64,000 bases of DNA from Blastocystis sp. Blastoise (Eukaryota; Sar; Bigyra; Opalinata; Blastocystidae). Under the pieces are notes generated by a model. The model saw only the letters and a list, made by a program, of their open reading frames with translations. It was not told the DNA's origin and did not search any database. Shown here in pieces: positions 18,175 through 30,769 of this stretch. The position numbers were made by a program, and so were the translations under genes. How positions within the stretch are numbered: the stretch's first letter is position 1; each line of letters begins with the position of its first letter. The stretch lies in assembly GCA_039096225.1 (NCBI GenBank), contig JBBPEB010000020.1, positions 150,001 through 214,000 of the forward strand. Reading direction: 5' to 3'.

Positions 18175-18505
18175 TGGTGTAGTGATATGTGACTTGACGA
18201 ATATTAGCAATATTCATGAATATAAGACATTTCTCTATAATAGTATGTGCTGGTTACTCTGTCCGTGATAGCCTGTACTAAAGGCGAACGTCCGGTTTTA
18301 TCAAATGATACACTAGCCACAGACTAGCAAATGTATCAAAGCAGATCTAAAATCACGGGAATTTTAGCAAACCATTCATTCTATAAGCAGACTACGTTGA
18401 ACTAGGAAATTTCCTCTTGAGTTTTACCGACAAAACAAAAGCCTGTGGGAAGGATGGAACCTTGAAGCTTTTGCTAAAATCCGACAGTCACATACCACTA
18501 CACCA
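18175..18505. mobile_element. 331-bp foldback element with tRNA-like head at both ends
   Basis: TGGTGTAGTGATATGTGAC at 18175 and its inverse (18 of 19 bases) at 18487-18505 bound a comparatively GC-rich sequence inserted in the Tc1-type element. Read on the minus strand the end resembles the D-arm/A-box of tRNA (GGTGTAGTGGTATG), and ~50 nt on is AAGGTTCCATCCTT, close to a pol III B-box. This suggests a tRNA-derived SINE or MITE hybrid. No ORF. Confidence 0.6.
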
Positions 18506-18662
18506 TGGATCTCACAAAATTTTATGTTTTTTTATGCTATTTAAATTTACAATAATAAATAAATATTTTTAAAAGAAAGTAATTTACAAAAAAAAAAAAG
18601 AAAGTATTTTGACATATAATAATTTCCATGAAAAAAGTTTTTGTCTTTGAAGAAAGTATTTC

Positions 18663-18926
18663 ACTGATAGGCATTCCCGTGAATACCCAAATTGCGATAC
18701 ACACGATCTGGAATGGTCAGACAGATTCAGATTCTTTCAACACATTTTTGAGAATTCAACTATTGGATTATTATATATTATAAAGGACTTTGTTTGGCTA
18801 TAACAAAATTAGTAGCCAATTAATTGAACAAGAATTTGGAATACTCCAAAATTATTGGGATAATTTTTTTTTTTATTTAATTATTTTATTCATTAATTTT
18901 TTTTAATATTATTAATAAAACTTGTG
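18663..18926. other. AT-rich spacer
   Basis: No gene is visible. The stretch includes one ATTCCCG word at 18673, adjacent to the right end of the Tc1-type element. Confidence 0.5.
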
Positions 18927-18934
18927 ATTAAAAT

Positions 18935-19115
18935 CAATGTCTTCCCTGACTTTTGTGACAATTGCCATGACAATAGCTGACTGTCACTTTCAGCCAGACT
19001 TAAATTGACTTAGTCATAAAAATATAAAATTACACTGTCAAAAATAAATATTTTGTCAGAAAATTTTGTGACAATTGCCACGTGGCAATTTTGTCCAGTG
19101 ACAGGGAAGACACTG
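18935..19115. mobile_element. 181-bp hAT-type MITE with 8-bp target duplication
   Basis: The ends are inverted (CAATGTCTTCCCTG and CAGGGAAGACACTG), and ATTAAAAT lies directly on both sides (18927-18934 and 19116-19123). CA(G/A)TG ends with 8-bp duplications are the hallmark of hAT elements. The interior is palindromic around TTGCCACGTGGCAA. Non-coding. Confidence 0.85.
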
Positions 19116-19123
19116 ATTAAAAT

Positions 19124-20018
19124 GAAACAAAACAATTTTTTTTAATGAATAATACAATTTAAACCAATAATTAACAAAAAAAAATCAATATATATATATT
19201 TAAATAAATAATCAGAAGCAAAATAGACAATTTACAAAAAAAAATATAAATGAATTGAGAAACTACTACTATTATACAAGCAAACCATGAAATTTAATAC
19301 CTATATAATATTGAAAAAAAAAATGGAAATATTAATAAAATAAAATGAATATAAAATTTTAATTGCGTAAAAGCATACTTTTAAACTATAAATAAATTCA
19401 GTCACTCAATCTTCACTTGTTCCTATACAGAATATATGAATAATATAGATATACGGTTTTACAAAAAAAGAAATTATACTAAAATATTTAAAACATATAC
19501 ATAACTGATTTAATTAATCACTATACGATATAAAACATAGAACAATATTAATTATGTATAATCTTCAAATCTATATATGATATGAAAATAATAATTAAAT
19601 AATTATAACATATAAAGCTTACTTTTTGGTTATTTTAAGCAAAGCGGAATGACATGGTTACTATAAATAAAGGTATTATTAGAAAAATTCATAACATAGA
19701 ACATACATAAAGAATTGGCTTCAACAGAGCAAGAACAAAACTATATAAATGTAAATTATGATGTATAAATATATATCTTAAATAAATGTATACTTACATA
19801 TATATTCATCATATAAAACATAAAAATAAAAGAAATATGATCAAACAGATAATCTATAAACAGGAATCCTAAATCGAATGGATTTAAAACGAATGGCTAT
19901 AAATATTATCTGTTTAGTTATATAAAAGAATATATATTTTTTATAATACACATAAAGAATTAAGATTTCGTTTATAGATAATATTTAAATTATAAATATA
20001 TACGTTTTAAAAGCTATA
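19124..20018. other. AT-rich intergenic stretch
   Basis: No open frame, RNA or repeat could be supported here beyond general A/T-richness. Confidence 0.5.
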
Positions 20019-20772
20019 CTATAAATTTTTATATATATTCTGTAGTTTCTCAATAAGATCTTTATTATTCTTCATCTTTTTTTCATGTAACTTCATAAAA
20101 TTTGGTGAGAGCACCCAATCAGTATTCTATATATAATAAAAATATATCTAAGCTAAAAATTAATATATACAAAGAGAAGGGACTGATCTGATTTGACTAG
20201 ACATCTATATTGTTCAAGAGACACATTCTTAGGTTTAAAACCAAAATAGGTAAATAAAGTTCCACGTAGCTTTTTATTTATTAAAGCCATTTTAACAATT
20301 GTTCTTGTTCGTACTAATGATACAGACATTATTTGCTCCTCAGAATTTAAATATTTAAAGCACAGATTAGACATTTTTATAAATAGATCAGATTTCCTGT
20401 TAAATTTTGGAATACCATCATTAAATATAAATATTTCTAAGGCTTTATTTTTATCTTCATCAGACAGAATAATTGGAATAAATCTTAATACATCCTAAAA
20501 ACTATAGTATAATAATTAATGAATATATACACTTATTAGAATAGTAGCCGATTTTATATATCTTATGGGTAGAGACTGTCTCACAGCCAAATGTCGAAGA
20601 AATATTTCGAACTCAGCATTGAGATAATGAAGTTGATCACCTATAATACTTAATTTGTATACATAATAAATATACGAGTATTAATTGACCCATTTTGTAG
20701 ACCAATGAACTCATCAATAGAGCCTACCATAACAGATCGAAAACGTTTCAATTCTTGTTCATTTGCAGTCAT
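20019..20772 (-). CDS. Unknown multi-exon protein, partner of Transposase_21 gene
   Basis: The start is at 20772 (MTANEQELKRFRSVMVG). Exons follow at ~20640-20530 (HYLNAEFEIFLRHLAVRQ), ~20496-20158 (SDEDKNKALEIFIFNDG, then MSNLCFKYLN, RTRTIVKMALINKKL, GFKPKNVSLEQYRCLV) and ~20127-20019, ending in TAG with a Lys-rich coiled stretch. Introns are short and TA-rich. The gene is divergent from the transposase at 20899 with only 126 bp between start codons, so the two probably share a promoter and an element. No domain was recognised; a DNA-binding accessory protein of the transposon is a reasonable guess only. Confidence 0.5.
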
Positions 20773-20898
20773 GATTCTATCATTAATTAAATCTATCTAA
20801 AATGAATATCAAACCTATTGTGTTCTATTTGCTTTTAAACCTAAGATAAATAAATAATTTATTATGAAAATTCTAGAATAATCTTATACTTTTATACG

Positions 20899-23800
20899 AT
20901 GGATGGTGTTCGACTCTTCACGAAATTTGGGTTTAAAAGACCTGCAGGTATGTTCATTTAAGATGATTTACTACATTCATAGATGATGATTTTTTGTATT
21001 CTCCAGACACATCATCTAATTGTAATACTCAAGTTGATCAAACATCTTTTCTGATTAATCCAGAGAGTGTAACATCAGAGAATGAAACAGTTCTAGATGA
21101 GATTATGAGAAATATAAATAGAAATGTAAATATTTATATTTAAAATAGCAGTATATATAGATAGTTGAATTATATATAACGATATATATATACTTATAAA
21201 TCCATAGACTGTTAAAAAAGCTAAAGAAAACATACTAATCGAAGAAGAGATAGAAGATATTATTTTTTGTGGTTGGAAACAATTAGATATTAGTGAAGAG
21301 AAAATACTAACCATATTCGATATAGTGAATGATGTTCTCCAAATGGTTTCTAGCACTACAACAATAAAAAAACCAAGAAGAGGGCAAGACTTTATTAGAA
21401 GAATACTGAATAGTAACACATTGATGCCAACGTTCTTTAATATTTTTTATTGCTCAAGTTGCCAAAATATTGTTGATTATAACCAAAGTTGTAACATTAA
21501 ATTAGATTCAAGAAGAGTTTGTACTTTGCATAATAATGATAACAACCGTATGTAACTATATTCAATATAATAAGATATATGCATAATATACAAATATTAC
21601 ATATGACATAATTATATTATGTTTATATTATATTATATTTGTACTATCAATTTATAACTTATTATATATTGTTTATATTAAATCAATATTACATATATAT
21701 AATATAATGTTTTATTTAATAGTATATATTAAATATATACTATTATACTATTATACTATTTTTAATATCATTTTATATAATACATATAATAATCTATATA
21801 CACATATCTATAGCTCAACATTTGAAGATACTCCCAATTATTCCTCGTTTAAGGAGTCTTCTTTGTAATCAACAAATTATCCAAGATGTTCATTTATATA
21901 CCAAAAACCAAATTCAGCAAATAGTAGAAAAAGAGGAATTGCAAGATAAAAATATACCTAGCTATATGTATGGTAATAACTTTTCAAAATATGTAAAGGA
22001 AACAATAGAAAATGGTGATTTATTCTTTTTCTTTACAATTACTGCTGATGGCATATCAGTATTTAATGCTCCTTTGAGACAAGATAATAAGACTTCTAAA
22101 CCATTATTGGTCAATCTTCTTAATTATAAGGACTCACGGCAACATGATAGAAGAGAATTTTGGGTATATAGTATTTCATCTTCTGTAGAACTAAATGTAT
22201 CGTTACAGATACTAGTAAAAGAATTTGATTTATTGAAGGAAGGTATTCCAATGATGATTAATATCAATGGTAACATAGAAGAAAGGAGAATTGTAGGAGT
22301 TTTGCTAGAAGTGTATGGAGATACAGCTGAGATCCAAGAACTTGGTCATTTTAGTGGTCCTGCGTCTAATTTTCCTTGTAGGTTTTGTAACCTACGCATA
22401 AATAGAGAAAATGATAATTTTCATGCAGGAATTAAAACATCATATGTTCAAGTCAAATCATTTGTTGCTCCTGAGATACCATCTAACCATGTAGAAGTTT
22501 TTTATCCTCTATCGAGTAAACATAAAACTTGTATACTTCCTGTTACAATTAATGGAATAAATTGCATCAAATATACAAAATTTTTAAAAGGAGAAATTCA
22601 GCAAGATTCAGTAACGAATATATATCTTATTGATAATACAAAAGATCTAATAAAAGAAATAAGAAACAGCCCTTCAGATATATCTAGTATTAATGGGATT
22701 AAAACAATAGAAAGCATATTTGAAAGTCTTAAATACTTTGATGCTGCTACTAGTTTCAACTTAGATCCAATGCATCTATTTAATAATAATGTTGTTTTAC
22801 TTATTTCACTCCTATTAGGATATAATAGAGAGAAGTATATTCAAGTTTTGAATAATCATAAATATAAAAATCCTAATAAAATATTAAATGCATTTCAACT
22901 TTCCCTTGAAAATATCACCATACTACGTAACAGAATTCAAAATATCAATTCTTTCTTTTATAACACAGAAGGACAATTTCGTTTGATTTTTGAAGAAACG
23001 TCATTCTTTAAAATGACATCTCATAGCAGAGTATATTTTGCTTCTAAATTTTACCACTTATTAGTTCAGATTTCAATCAACAAGATTCACTATTGATACC
23101 ATTATTAGATCTTCAAGCTGATATAATAAATATGAGTACTATGAAGAATTATAGAATAACTAGTGAAGTATTGGAAATATTACAGGTTAAAAGTAATATA
23201 TTCATGTTTATGTGTGATACAATTCTTCCTAAAGAATTCATCAATAGTCAGTTACATTCAACGATTCATTTAAGTAAGTGCATACAAAATTCTGGAGGAC
23301 TCCAGTACTGTAGTACGTGGAGATCAGAAAGATACTATTCCAAGATTAAAAGGAACACATTAGGTAGATTATCATTCAATAAATCTGCAATAAATAAAAT
23401 GGCCCAAAAGGAAGTACTAGATTTAAATAATGTTTCACTAAAGAGTTTAAAACAGAATTCAGTTAATACTAATATCTTATCTGAACAACCACAACTACAC
23501 CATATTAATAATGCTTCTAATGATACTGGAATTGATATTTTAGATGAAACAAGTTTCAACTATTTAACTGTACCAAAATATGAAGAATTTAAAGAAATAC
23601 ATTATTATCAAGAATCAACACATAATGTATTTTCTATAAAAGGAATTCGTAGTTACGATGATGACTCGAATAGAATAGACTTCACAGTTTCATTTCTAAA
23701 ATATATAATAAAGATGAATAATGATAATATAAATAGAATCTTATTTTATAACATTCATCCTAATGTAGACACAGTTGAATCAATGTTGAGACACTTAAAT

Positions 23801-24449
23801 TGTGAATCTTCATTAAAAATAGTAATGGAGAATTCAAAGAATTTGAATGTTTACACATATTCAGAAATATTAGTGAATAAAACATTATCGTATACTGTTA
23901 CATTCGAAGATGAAGGTGTAGAACAACTAGATAATTCATACTTAATGTATTATGAAAACAACAACAACATCATTTCAGCTCATCTAGTTAAAGCTTTAAT
24001 GTACATTCAAATAGAAGATCTATTCTTAGCAAAAATACATGAATACCCAGAATCAGAGGTATTAAAGAATGGACTTTTTTATAAAATACCTAATTCGAAT
24101 ATCTCATTATATAATAATGTCTATCAATACGATAAAACATATAAAGATATAAGAAATTTTGTTCCTTCAAATATTATTGTTTGTGATATTCATAATAATA
24201 AAATTAATACCAGAATAGATGACGAAGATTATATAGATGTAATTATTTCTTATTTATATATAATAATATATATATCTATATCTATATTATTAAGTTCATT
24301 TATCTTTCATACTTTAATTATATATTTTATTCTAGAATGAAAATCTTCAAAAGAATAGTACAATAACGAAGGCTACAATTAATTCTAATGAAATCTCAAC
24401 TACAACAGTATTCATTCCAAAATTTTATCAATATATTGATTCCATATAA
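20899..24449 (+). CDS. Transposase_21 (Tnp2/CACTA-like) transposase, copy 1, one frameshift
   Basis: The start is at 20899 (MDGVRLFTKFGFKRP). Exons run from there through ~21060-21127, ~21211-21549 (zinc-like YCSSCQNIVD..SCNIK..CTLHN) and ~21814 onward. The long exon has the family signatures: ITADGISVFN, a KPLLVNLLNYKDS-type block, LLKEGIPMMIN, GVLLEVYGDTAEIQELGHF, SNFPCRFCNL (zinc site), and the DPMHLFNNN acidic motif. A final intron (24238-24337) leads to TAA at 24449. The frame shifts by one base at the T-run near 23050 (SKF/YHLL versus SDFNQQDSLL); copy 2 confirms the downstream frame. It is therefore either a 1-nt deletion or an assembly error. Inverted termini were not found. Confidence 0.75.
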
Positions 24450-25298
24450 TATTTTTTCTTCATTCTTTTTTTTATTATATATATATCTTTATAATATATT
24501 CTTTTATTAGTTTTGTAAATCATACTTATTATACCTTTTAACTAATAACTGTTGTTCATACTCCATACATACATTACTGTTAAAAATTGAATAGACATAA
24601 AATTCTAATTAGAATAATAGCTAATAAAACCTTAAGTAGGTAAAAACTACTAAGAATATAGGATTGCTAACAATAAAAGAAGGAAGGAAGAGGCAAAGAT
24701 ATATCATCATTAATGAGATTCACTTTAGACGAATATATAATATCAATATTTGACACAAGTATATACTTTGTCATAGAGATAGGAAGCCTTAATATATACA
24801 ATATGAAGTAGTATAAAACTCAGAACAGTTAAAAATATATTAAAATAGTTTCTTAGATTCATAAGAATAGTAATATTGGCATTTAGAGAATTTAACCTGT
24901 AATTATGGGATTCATTTTTCTATAATCATTTAATATATTCATGTTTCATTAACATAAAAAAAGATACAATAATTGGCAAATATCATAAGTTGATTTAATA
25001 GCAAAGGATACAGTTTGACTTGTAGAACAACCATGAAGAATAAATTATGGATTTATTAAATATATATATATCCAAGCACATACTATTTGATAAATTTGCT
25101 TAACAAAAGAGATATCCCACGAGAATATATAATTGTTTCCAATAGACTATTAATTATTCGATGATGATCTAATATAAAAGAAGAAACTATGAAAGGAGAA
25201 GAGTTTAGGGAACCAAGAATAACTCAAGCATTGCTGTAGTTCTAGAAGATAGAGAATGAGATATAAATACAATGATTGGCAAATAATATATGATGCAG
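24450..25298. other. AT-rich intergenic stretch
   Basis: Convergent 3' region between the Transposase_21 gene and the ubiquitin-protease-like pseudogene. I see no ORF or repeat that can be supported. Confidence 0.5.
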
Positions 25299-28200
25299 TT
25301 AACTATTAAATACAATCGATATCATGCTATTAAGACATTGATTCTGATGATAATGACATAATCCATCACTACATAAGATAGGTTTATTTCTTGGACATAT
25401 ACGATAAGAAGGACATTGTTCACTTTGAGATATACAACTACCCTCTATACATCGTTTACTACCTTTAGGACAAAGAGGAGGAGGAATAGAATTCGATAAG
25501 ATATTCGATTGAAAGGATGTATCTGTAGATAATGGATCCCAATAATATTTATTTATAGAAGTTAAAGATCCTTCTATAGAAGCAATAGGATCTCCTGTAG
25601 GTATAAAATAGGGAGATATACTATATATATAATAACTATCATAACTATAATGTATATTATATCTTCTACAAGGATAAAATTGATAAGCACGTGAACATAA
25701 ATGTTGATATCGCTCTTTTATTTTATTAATACAATTATTTATATCTTCTTTATTATTATATATATTAGTACCTATGCTATTAGTTCCAGAGAGAGCATCA
25801 TTAACATGTAGAGAAACACAACAAACGGGAGTTTTATCTTGACCAACAATAGGCTGTTCCCCGTGGGGAATTGAAACAATTCTTTAATTATTTCTTTCTA
25901 TAGTAAATGGATTATTCATCAAATAAACATGAATATCAGTATATATATCTTTATCATTTCTCTTTATTACTATACCTTCTGTAGGTATATATAATAAACC
26001 ATCTATATAACCACTATTACTAAGTAATTGAATAAAACTATTCATATAACAAGTATTTCCTAAATTACGTATTCCCACGGGGAGATCACAATTTCTTAAT
26101 CGTGGGAATGGAGATGAAGGAATAGTATAAGTAGATGAAGGTGTAAGAGGAGGAGGAGTTTGATCATAATTTAATATAGGAGGAACAAGAGTTCATAAAG
26201 GAAATAATATAGACTTATTGATATATTGTTCAATACTCATATTATCAACAGCTAGAAGAAAATAATAAATTATTTATATGTAGAGTATATTTGACATGAA
26301 ATAAATAAATAAATAAATATATATATATATATATACCTATTTAAAAGAGTAGATTCGCTGCAGCTCTGTGTATACCAGTTCTCCAAGGAGTATGAGAGAG
26401 TAATATATAGTGAGAAAGGAAAGTAGAAGATACGAGGGATGTAGCGAGAGGAGTTAAAGCGTCGGAAGGGAGGGAACGATACTGGGAAGGGGGGAAAAGA
26501 TACTTGGAAGGGAGTTAAAACGTCGGAAGGGAGGGAACGATACTGGGAAGGGAGGGAATAAGATAAAATAAGATAATAATAAATATAATAATAATTATAT
26601 ACAGGATATATAATTACCATGCTTTTGATAATCATGGTTTTCAAAGAGGGACATGGAACGCGATTATTATAGGCGGCACATAGTTTAGTATATACTTGAT
26701 GTAAAGGTAATTTACAAGTATGCAGAGATCCTTGTCCTGCAGTATGTATAAGCATTATAATATCTCTATATATAAGTTGATTAATTATAAATATAGAATA
26801 GTAAAAACTAAATATATATATATATAGAATAGTATATATAGCATAATATATATATACACAATAGAGAAATGCTGAAGCATAAGTATTTCCCACAATTAGG
26901 GATTAATAAAGACAAGATATCACTGTGAAGCTGGAAGATAAATTAGGAGATAATACAAGAACAGTATATAACCACGGGGATAATTGAGTATACCTAGAAA
27001 AAAGATATATTAGATATTATAAAAAAAAAAAATATATATATATATACAATAAAATATTTAATAAGAAGATCATGTCATATAAGTAGCTGACAGAGGGATT
27101 CGCTCATCCACAGAATACATAGATTCTATGTAATAATAATAATAATAGTATATATATATATATATATACGGATATCGTATATCAAGTAGTTCATTCCATC
27201 CGTTTGCTGAGTTTTCATTTATTGTTTAATTTGCAAGAGAAACATAAGGAGACAAATTACGTATTGTGTAAAAAACTTCATTTGCATATATACTACTACT
27301 ATCGATACTAGAGTTATGAGCATCACTAGGACATCCAATAAAGAAAGAGAACTTGGTGTTTCGAGATGGCCTTAAAAAGTTTATTAATGTAGTAAATAAT
27401 ATATCAGATGGAATAGTGGGTAATACTGGGAACTAGATGCTATATTTATAGAATAATAATAAGTAAAATTATATATATAATAATATATATATAGAATAAT
27501 ACATAATAATATATATATATAAAAATAATAATAAGTATAATTATATATATAATAGAAAAATAATAATATATATATATACAACTTGAAGGCAATCTTAAGG
27601 GGTTATATACAAATGCTTTCTCAATATAATCCGATATATAAAAGAATTCTTAACTATTTCTATATATATGTATAATAATATATATAGAATATTATAATAT
27701 ATATATATTTACAATTCTATGTAATAACCAGGGGAATTCACACATCGTGGATGTGTTATATCTTCAATAAAAAAGTCTATAAAATATTTATTATAATTAT
27801 AATTATATATATATATATACTTCTCCATGATAAGGAAGACACTTCTTATTATATAAAGGAGCAGTTTTATTTCCGTACATTAATCCCCTTAATATTGTAA
27901 AGTCTTTTGTTTGTATTTTATCTTGACATTCATCTCCGTATATATATCTAAATAAATCAGCAGCTGTCAGTTCCGCGGGAATCGTCAAATGGACAGCAGA
28001 TCTTTTAAAAGTTTCGTGGGAAGTAGGTAAAAGAACAGCAATTGGTTTTTGAGGTGTAGAGAGATGTATACTCTATAGAAAAGAAGAAAAAGTTGAAGAC
28101 AACATAAATAAGAATTAATATATATTTATATAAATATGATAAGTATAAATGAATTAAGAAAAAGATAATTATATATATTTACAAAATAGTCGATAAACAT

Positions 28201-28640
28201 AATGGTTGATACAAGTTGACAACAAATTGACGTATTTCAGGATTACAAATATTCTAGTCATAATTCTATAAACAAATAATAATACAAATTAAAAAGAAAA
28301 CATATAAATTGAAAATGAAATAATAAAATATTTATATACATAGATAACAGCATATCCCATATCTTGATGTAGAAAGGTTTGAAATAAATCAGACAAAGAA
28401 TACTACAATTACATCACACATAAAGACTAAAGCATACCTTGTAATAATTTTATTCAACTATAGCATTCACAATACCTATCTCATACTGATAAAGAAGCCT
28501 AAAACCTCAAAGGATCAAGTTTGCCAAGGAATCTGAAGAATCAAGTGATAAAAAATATTATTTTAAAGTTATAAATATAAAAGCAAAGCATACCTGTTCA
28601 GAATATAGTTGATAATAGCAAATTGTATGCTATATAAACG
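25299..28640 (-). pseudogene. Ubiquitin-specific-protease-like gene with several in-frame stops
   Basis: Exon-like blocks, separated by TA-rich GT..AG introns, run right to left: ~28550-28440 (GFRLLYQYEIGIVNA), ~28075-27830 (ubiquitin-like IPAELTAADLFRYIYG, FTILRGLMYG), ~27785-27715, ~27655-27598, ~27420-27175, ~26995-26850, and a long block 26251-25299. The last contains VGIRNLGNTCYMNSFIQLL, the catalytic Cys box of USP deubiquitinases, then unexpectedly a Cys-rich C-terminus (CPKGSKRC..GSC..CP..ICP..CSDGLC..QC) instead of the His box. Coding-like reading continues through TGA at ~28496 and ~26201 and TAA at ~28447, ~27223, ~26907 and ~25884, none a frameshift. Probably a decaying host gene or retained paralogue. 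Catalytic His/Asp boxes were not found. Confidence 0.6.
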
Positions 28641-30769
28641 TGTAGCAAACAAATTAAATATGGTTCAATTTCTATTATTAAATCAATTTCTTCGCTGTTT
28701 TACTAAAAATATCCGGAAAAATTTCTTTTTTTAGTATTTTTGTTTTTTAGTATTTACTTTTATATTACCAACTATTTTCATGCTTAAACAGTTTTCCAAT
28801 ATATATTTTAACACTAAACTACTGTGCCTCACAAGTTTCAGAATAAAAATTAAAAGTTAATTTTCTGTGTATCCATAATTACATTGTGAACTTTTAATAA
28901 ATTGTTGTTTTGCACTTCAGCAGTGCCTTCGTTGTCAAAAATAGTCTAAAGAGTCTTATCTAAAAGACTTTTATTTGATTCTGGGAAAAAATAATTTTTT
29001 TACAGCTTTTGACATAATTTTCTGAGGCGGAACTTTATATTATAATAAAATCAAACGAAAAAAAATGTATAAAACTCTTATGTCCTCTGATATACAATAA
29101 AATATAAAGAGACTCAGTTTTGAACAAGAAAATTATTCCCGTAAATATTTTAAAAATTCAAAACTCTGGTCTGACTGCCCATGGAACAAATAGGCTCGGT
29201 TCATTTTTTTCAGTGTAAAAAAAATATAATTTTTTGACTTTTTGACTGAATTTTGTCTTTGACCCATAGAGGTCTTTTTATTCACTTTTACACGTACTTG
29301 TAACTCTAAGAGGGTCTGAACTTCAAACACAACTATCAAAAATTTAAATATATTGACCCGATGAATTTACAAAATTATGACTTTAAAAAAAAGAAAAACG
29401 TTTTGGATATTGTATAACCCTATAAAAACAAAAAACAATGTCAATTCCATATTAAAATAAGTCTAATAGGGTCTTTGAGTCAAAATCAAAAGTCGACTTA
29501 AAATTTTCGTGAAAATTTTCATTTTTTTTGCCTAAGTCTTTTTTTTATTGAATTATTATTGGATGAATAAATTTTGAACGAGAATTAACCAATCAGAATG
29601 CTATAAAAAGTCAAAAATGCCTATCAGTGATTCCATGTTTTCATTCTGAATACTATTTACATCATCAACATCATTAACCTGAATCTAGTGAAAGTGAGCT
29701 TAAAATATGTTATAAATACATTATTTTGAGTCTCCATGTTTTCTAAACTATTACATTATAAAAAAACTTTATAAATGAAATAACAAAAAAATATTCTAAA
29801 CATAAAAAAAAAAATATTTCTCTGTTTTTATAAAAGAATCATTTTTACACATCGTTTTCTTTAACAAAAGCGATAAATCAATAGATAACTTATTCCAACA
29901 CACATTTCATTTGTAAAAAATTGTCTTCCTCAAATGGATTAGTAACTATTGTAACTAAAGAATTAAAAATAAGTTTTTTTTTAACGTTGACTCATCGAAG
30001 TAACTAAAATTTTACAATAAATAATTACTTATTACTTTTCCAAAATAATAATCATTCTTTAATTACACTAATTTTTAACAATAAGAACCAGTTATAAAGT
30101 TTTTCTAGGTATATATTAAGTCAGAAGATGTTTTTGATTTAGACTTACTATGTTTGCTGTAAATATATTTCTGACAAAGAAAATTACTTACATTAAACTT
30201 TTATTTTATGCATAATAATAAAAGGAAGTGTCTATTTATAACTAATTTATATAACAGAATTGCTATTTATTCAAAACTGATAACAAAACAGCACAAATTA
30301 TAAATATATACTCTTTATTTTGATAAACAACAATTATTTTGTTCTTTATTTCTTTATTTATCCAATAAAAATTATTTTTATAAAATGTTATCCAATAAAA
30401 AAGCTATTTTTTTATTCACGGGAATTAATCTTTTAAAAAGGAGGAAAATACCATGTTTAAGAACAAATCAGAAGAAAATAAGTCATAAAAGAGACATTTT
30501 TATCAGTTTTGAAAAAAAAAACGATATTTTGCTAAAAAAAAATTAAAAAGAGACATGCTTCTCACCAAAATCGAATTTTCAGACACTTTTATCAGAACCT
30601 CTATATAATATTATATATAGAATAATATATATGTATAAATATATATATAGTATTATATATGATATTATATATAGGATCCAATATTTCGAATATTATATAC
30701 AATTATATATATATATAATATTATGTATAGAATTAGATTTATATAAAATATGTTGAATATATATTATAT
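28641..30769. other. AT-rich intergenic stretch
   Basis: The stretch carries only short frames without coding character. It includes one CGGGAAT word at 30419 and one ATTCCCG at 29135. Nothing else can be supported. Confidence 0.45.

Larger units (their letters stand above)
16378..18662. mobile_element. Tc1/mariner-type element with ~120-bp inverted ends
   Basis: Bases 16378-16500 and 18540-18662 are near-perfect reverse complements, running from GAAATACTTTCTTCAAAG inward to TTATTATTGTAAATTTAAA. Each end contains several copies of the word (A)ATACTTTCTT; extra copies continue left of the inverted match to ~16270, suggesting the right end is trimmed. The element holds a DD34E transposase and a later insertion (18175-18505) between the transposase and the right end. 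Confidence 0.85.

Noticed and set aside
26270-26893. 207-codon minus-strand ORF
   Set aside because: Only its first ~20 codons match the USP-like gene frame; the rest is a repeat (GGAAGGGAG units) and (TA)n intron DNA read by chance.
12630-28500. A changed genetic code (stops read as Gln or Trp)
   Set aside because: Coding-like reading through TAA, TAG and TGA in several genes suggested it, but the 12-exon Asteroid-like gene and the long virus-like ORFs contain no internal stops and use CAA and TGG normally. Decay of the affected genes is simpler.
29133-29339. 68-codon minus-strand ORF
   Set aside because: No start context, no recognisable motif and no neighbouring exons; consistent with chance in AT-rich DNA.
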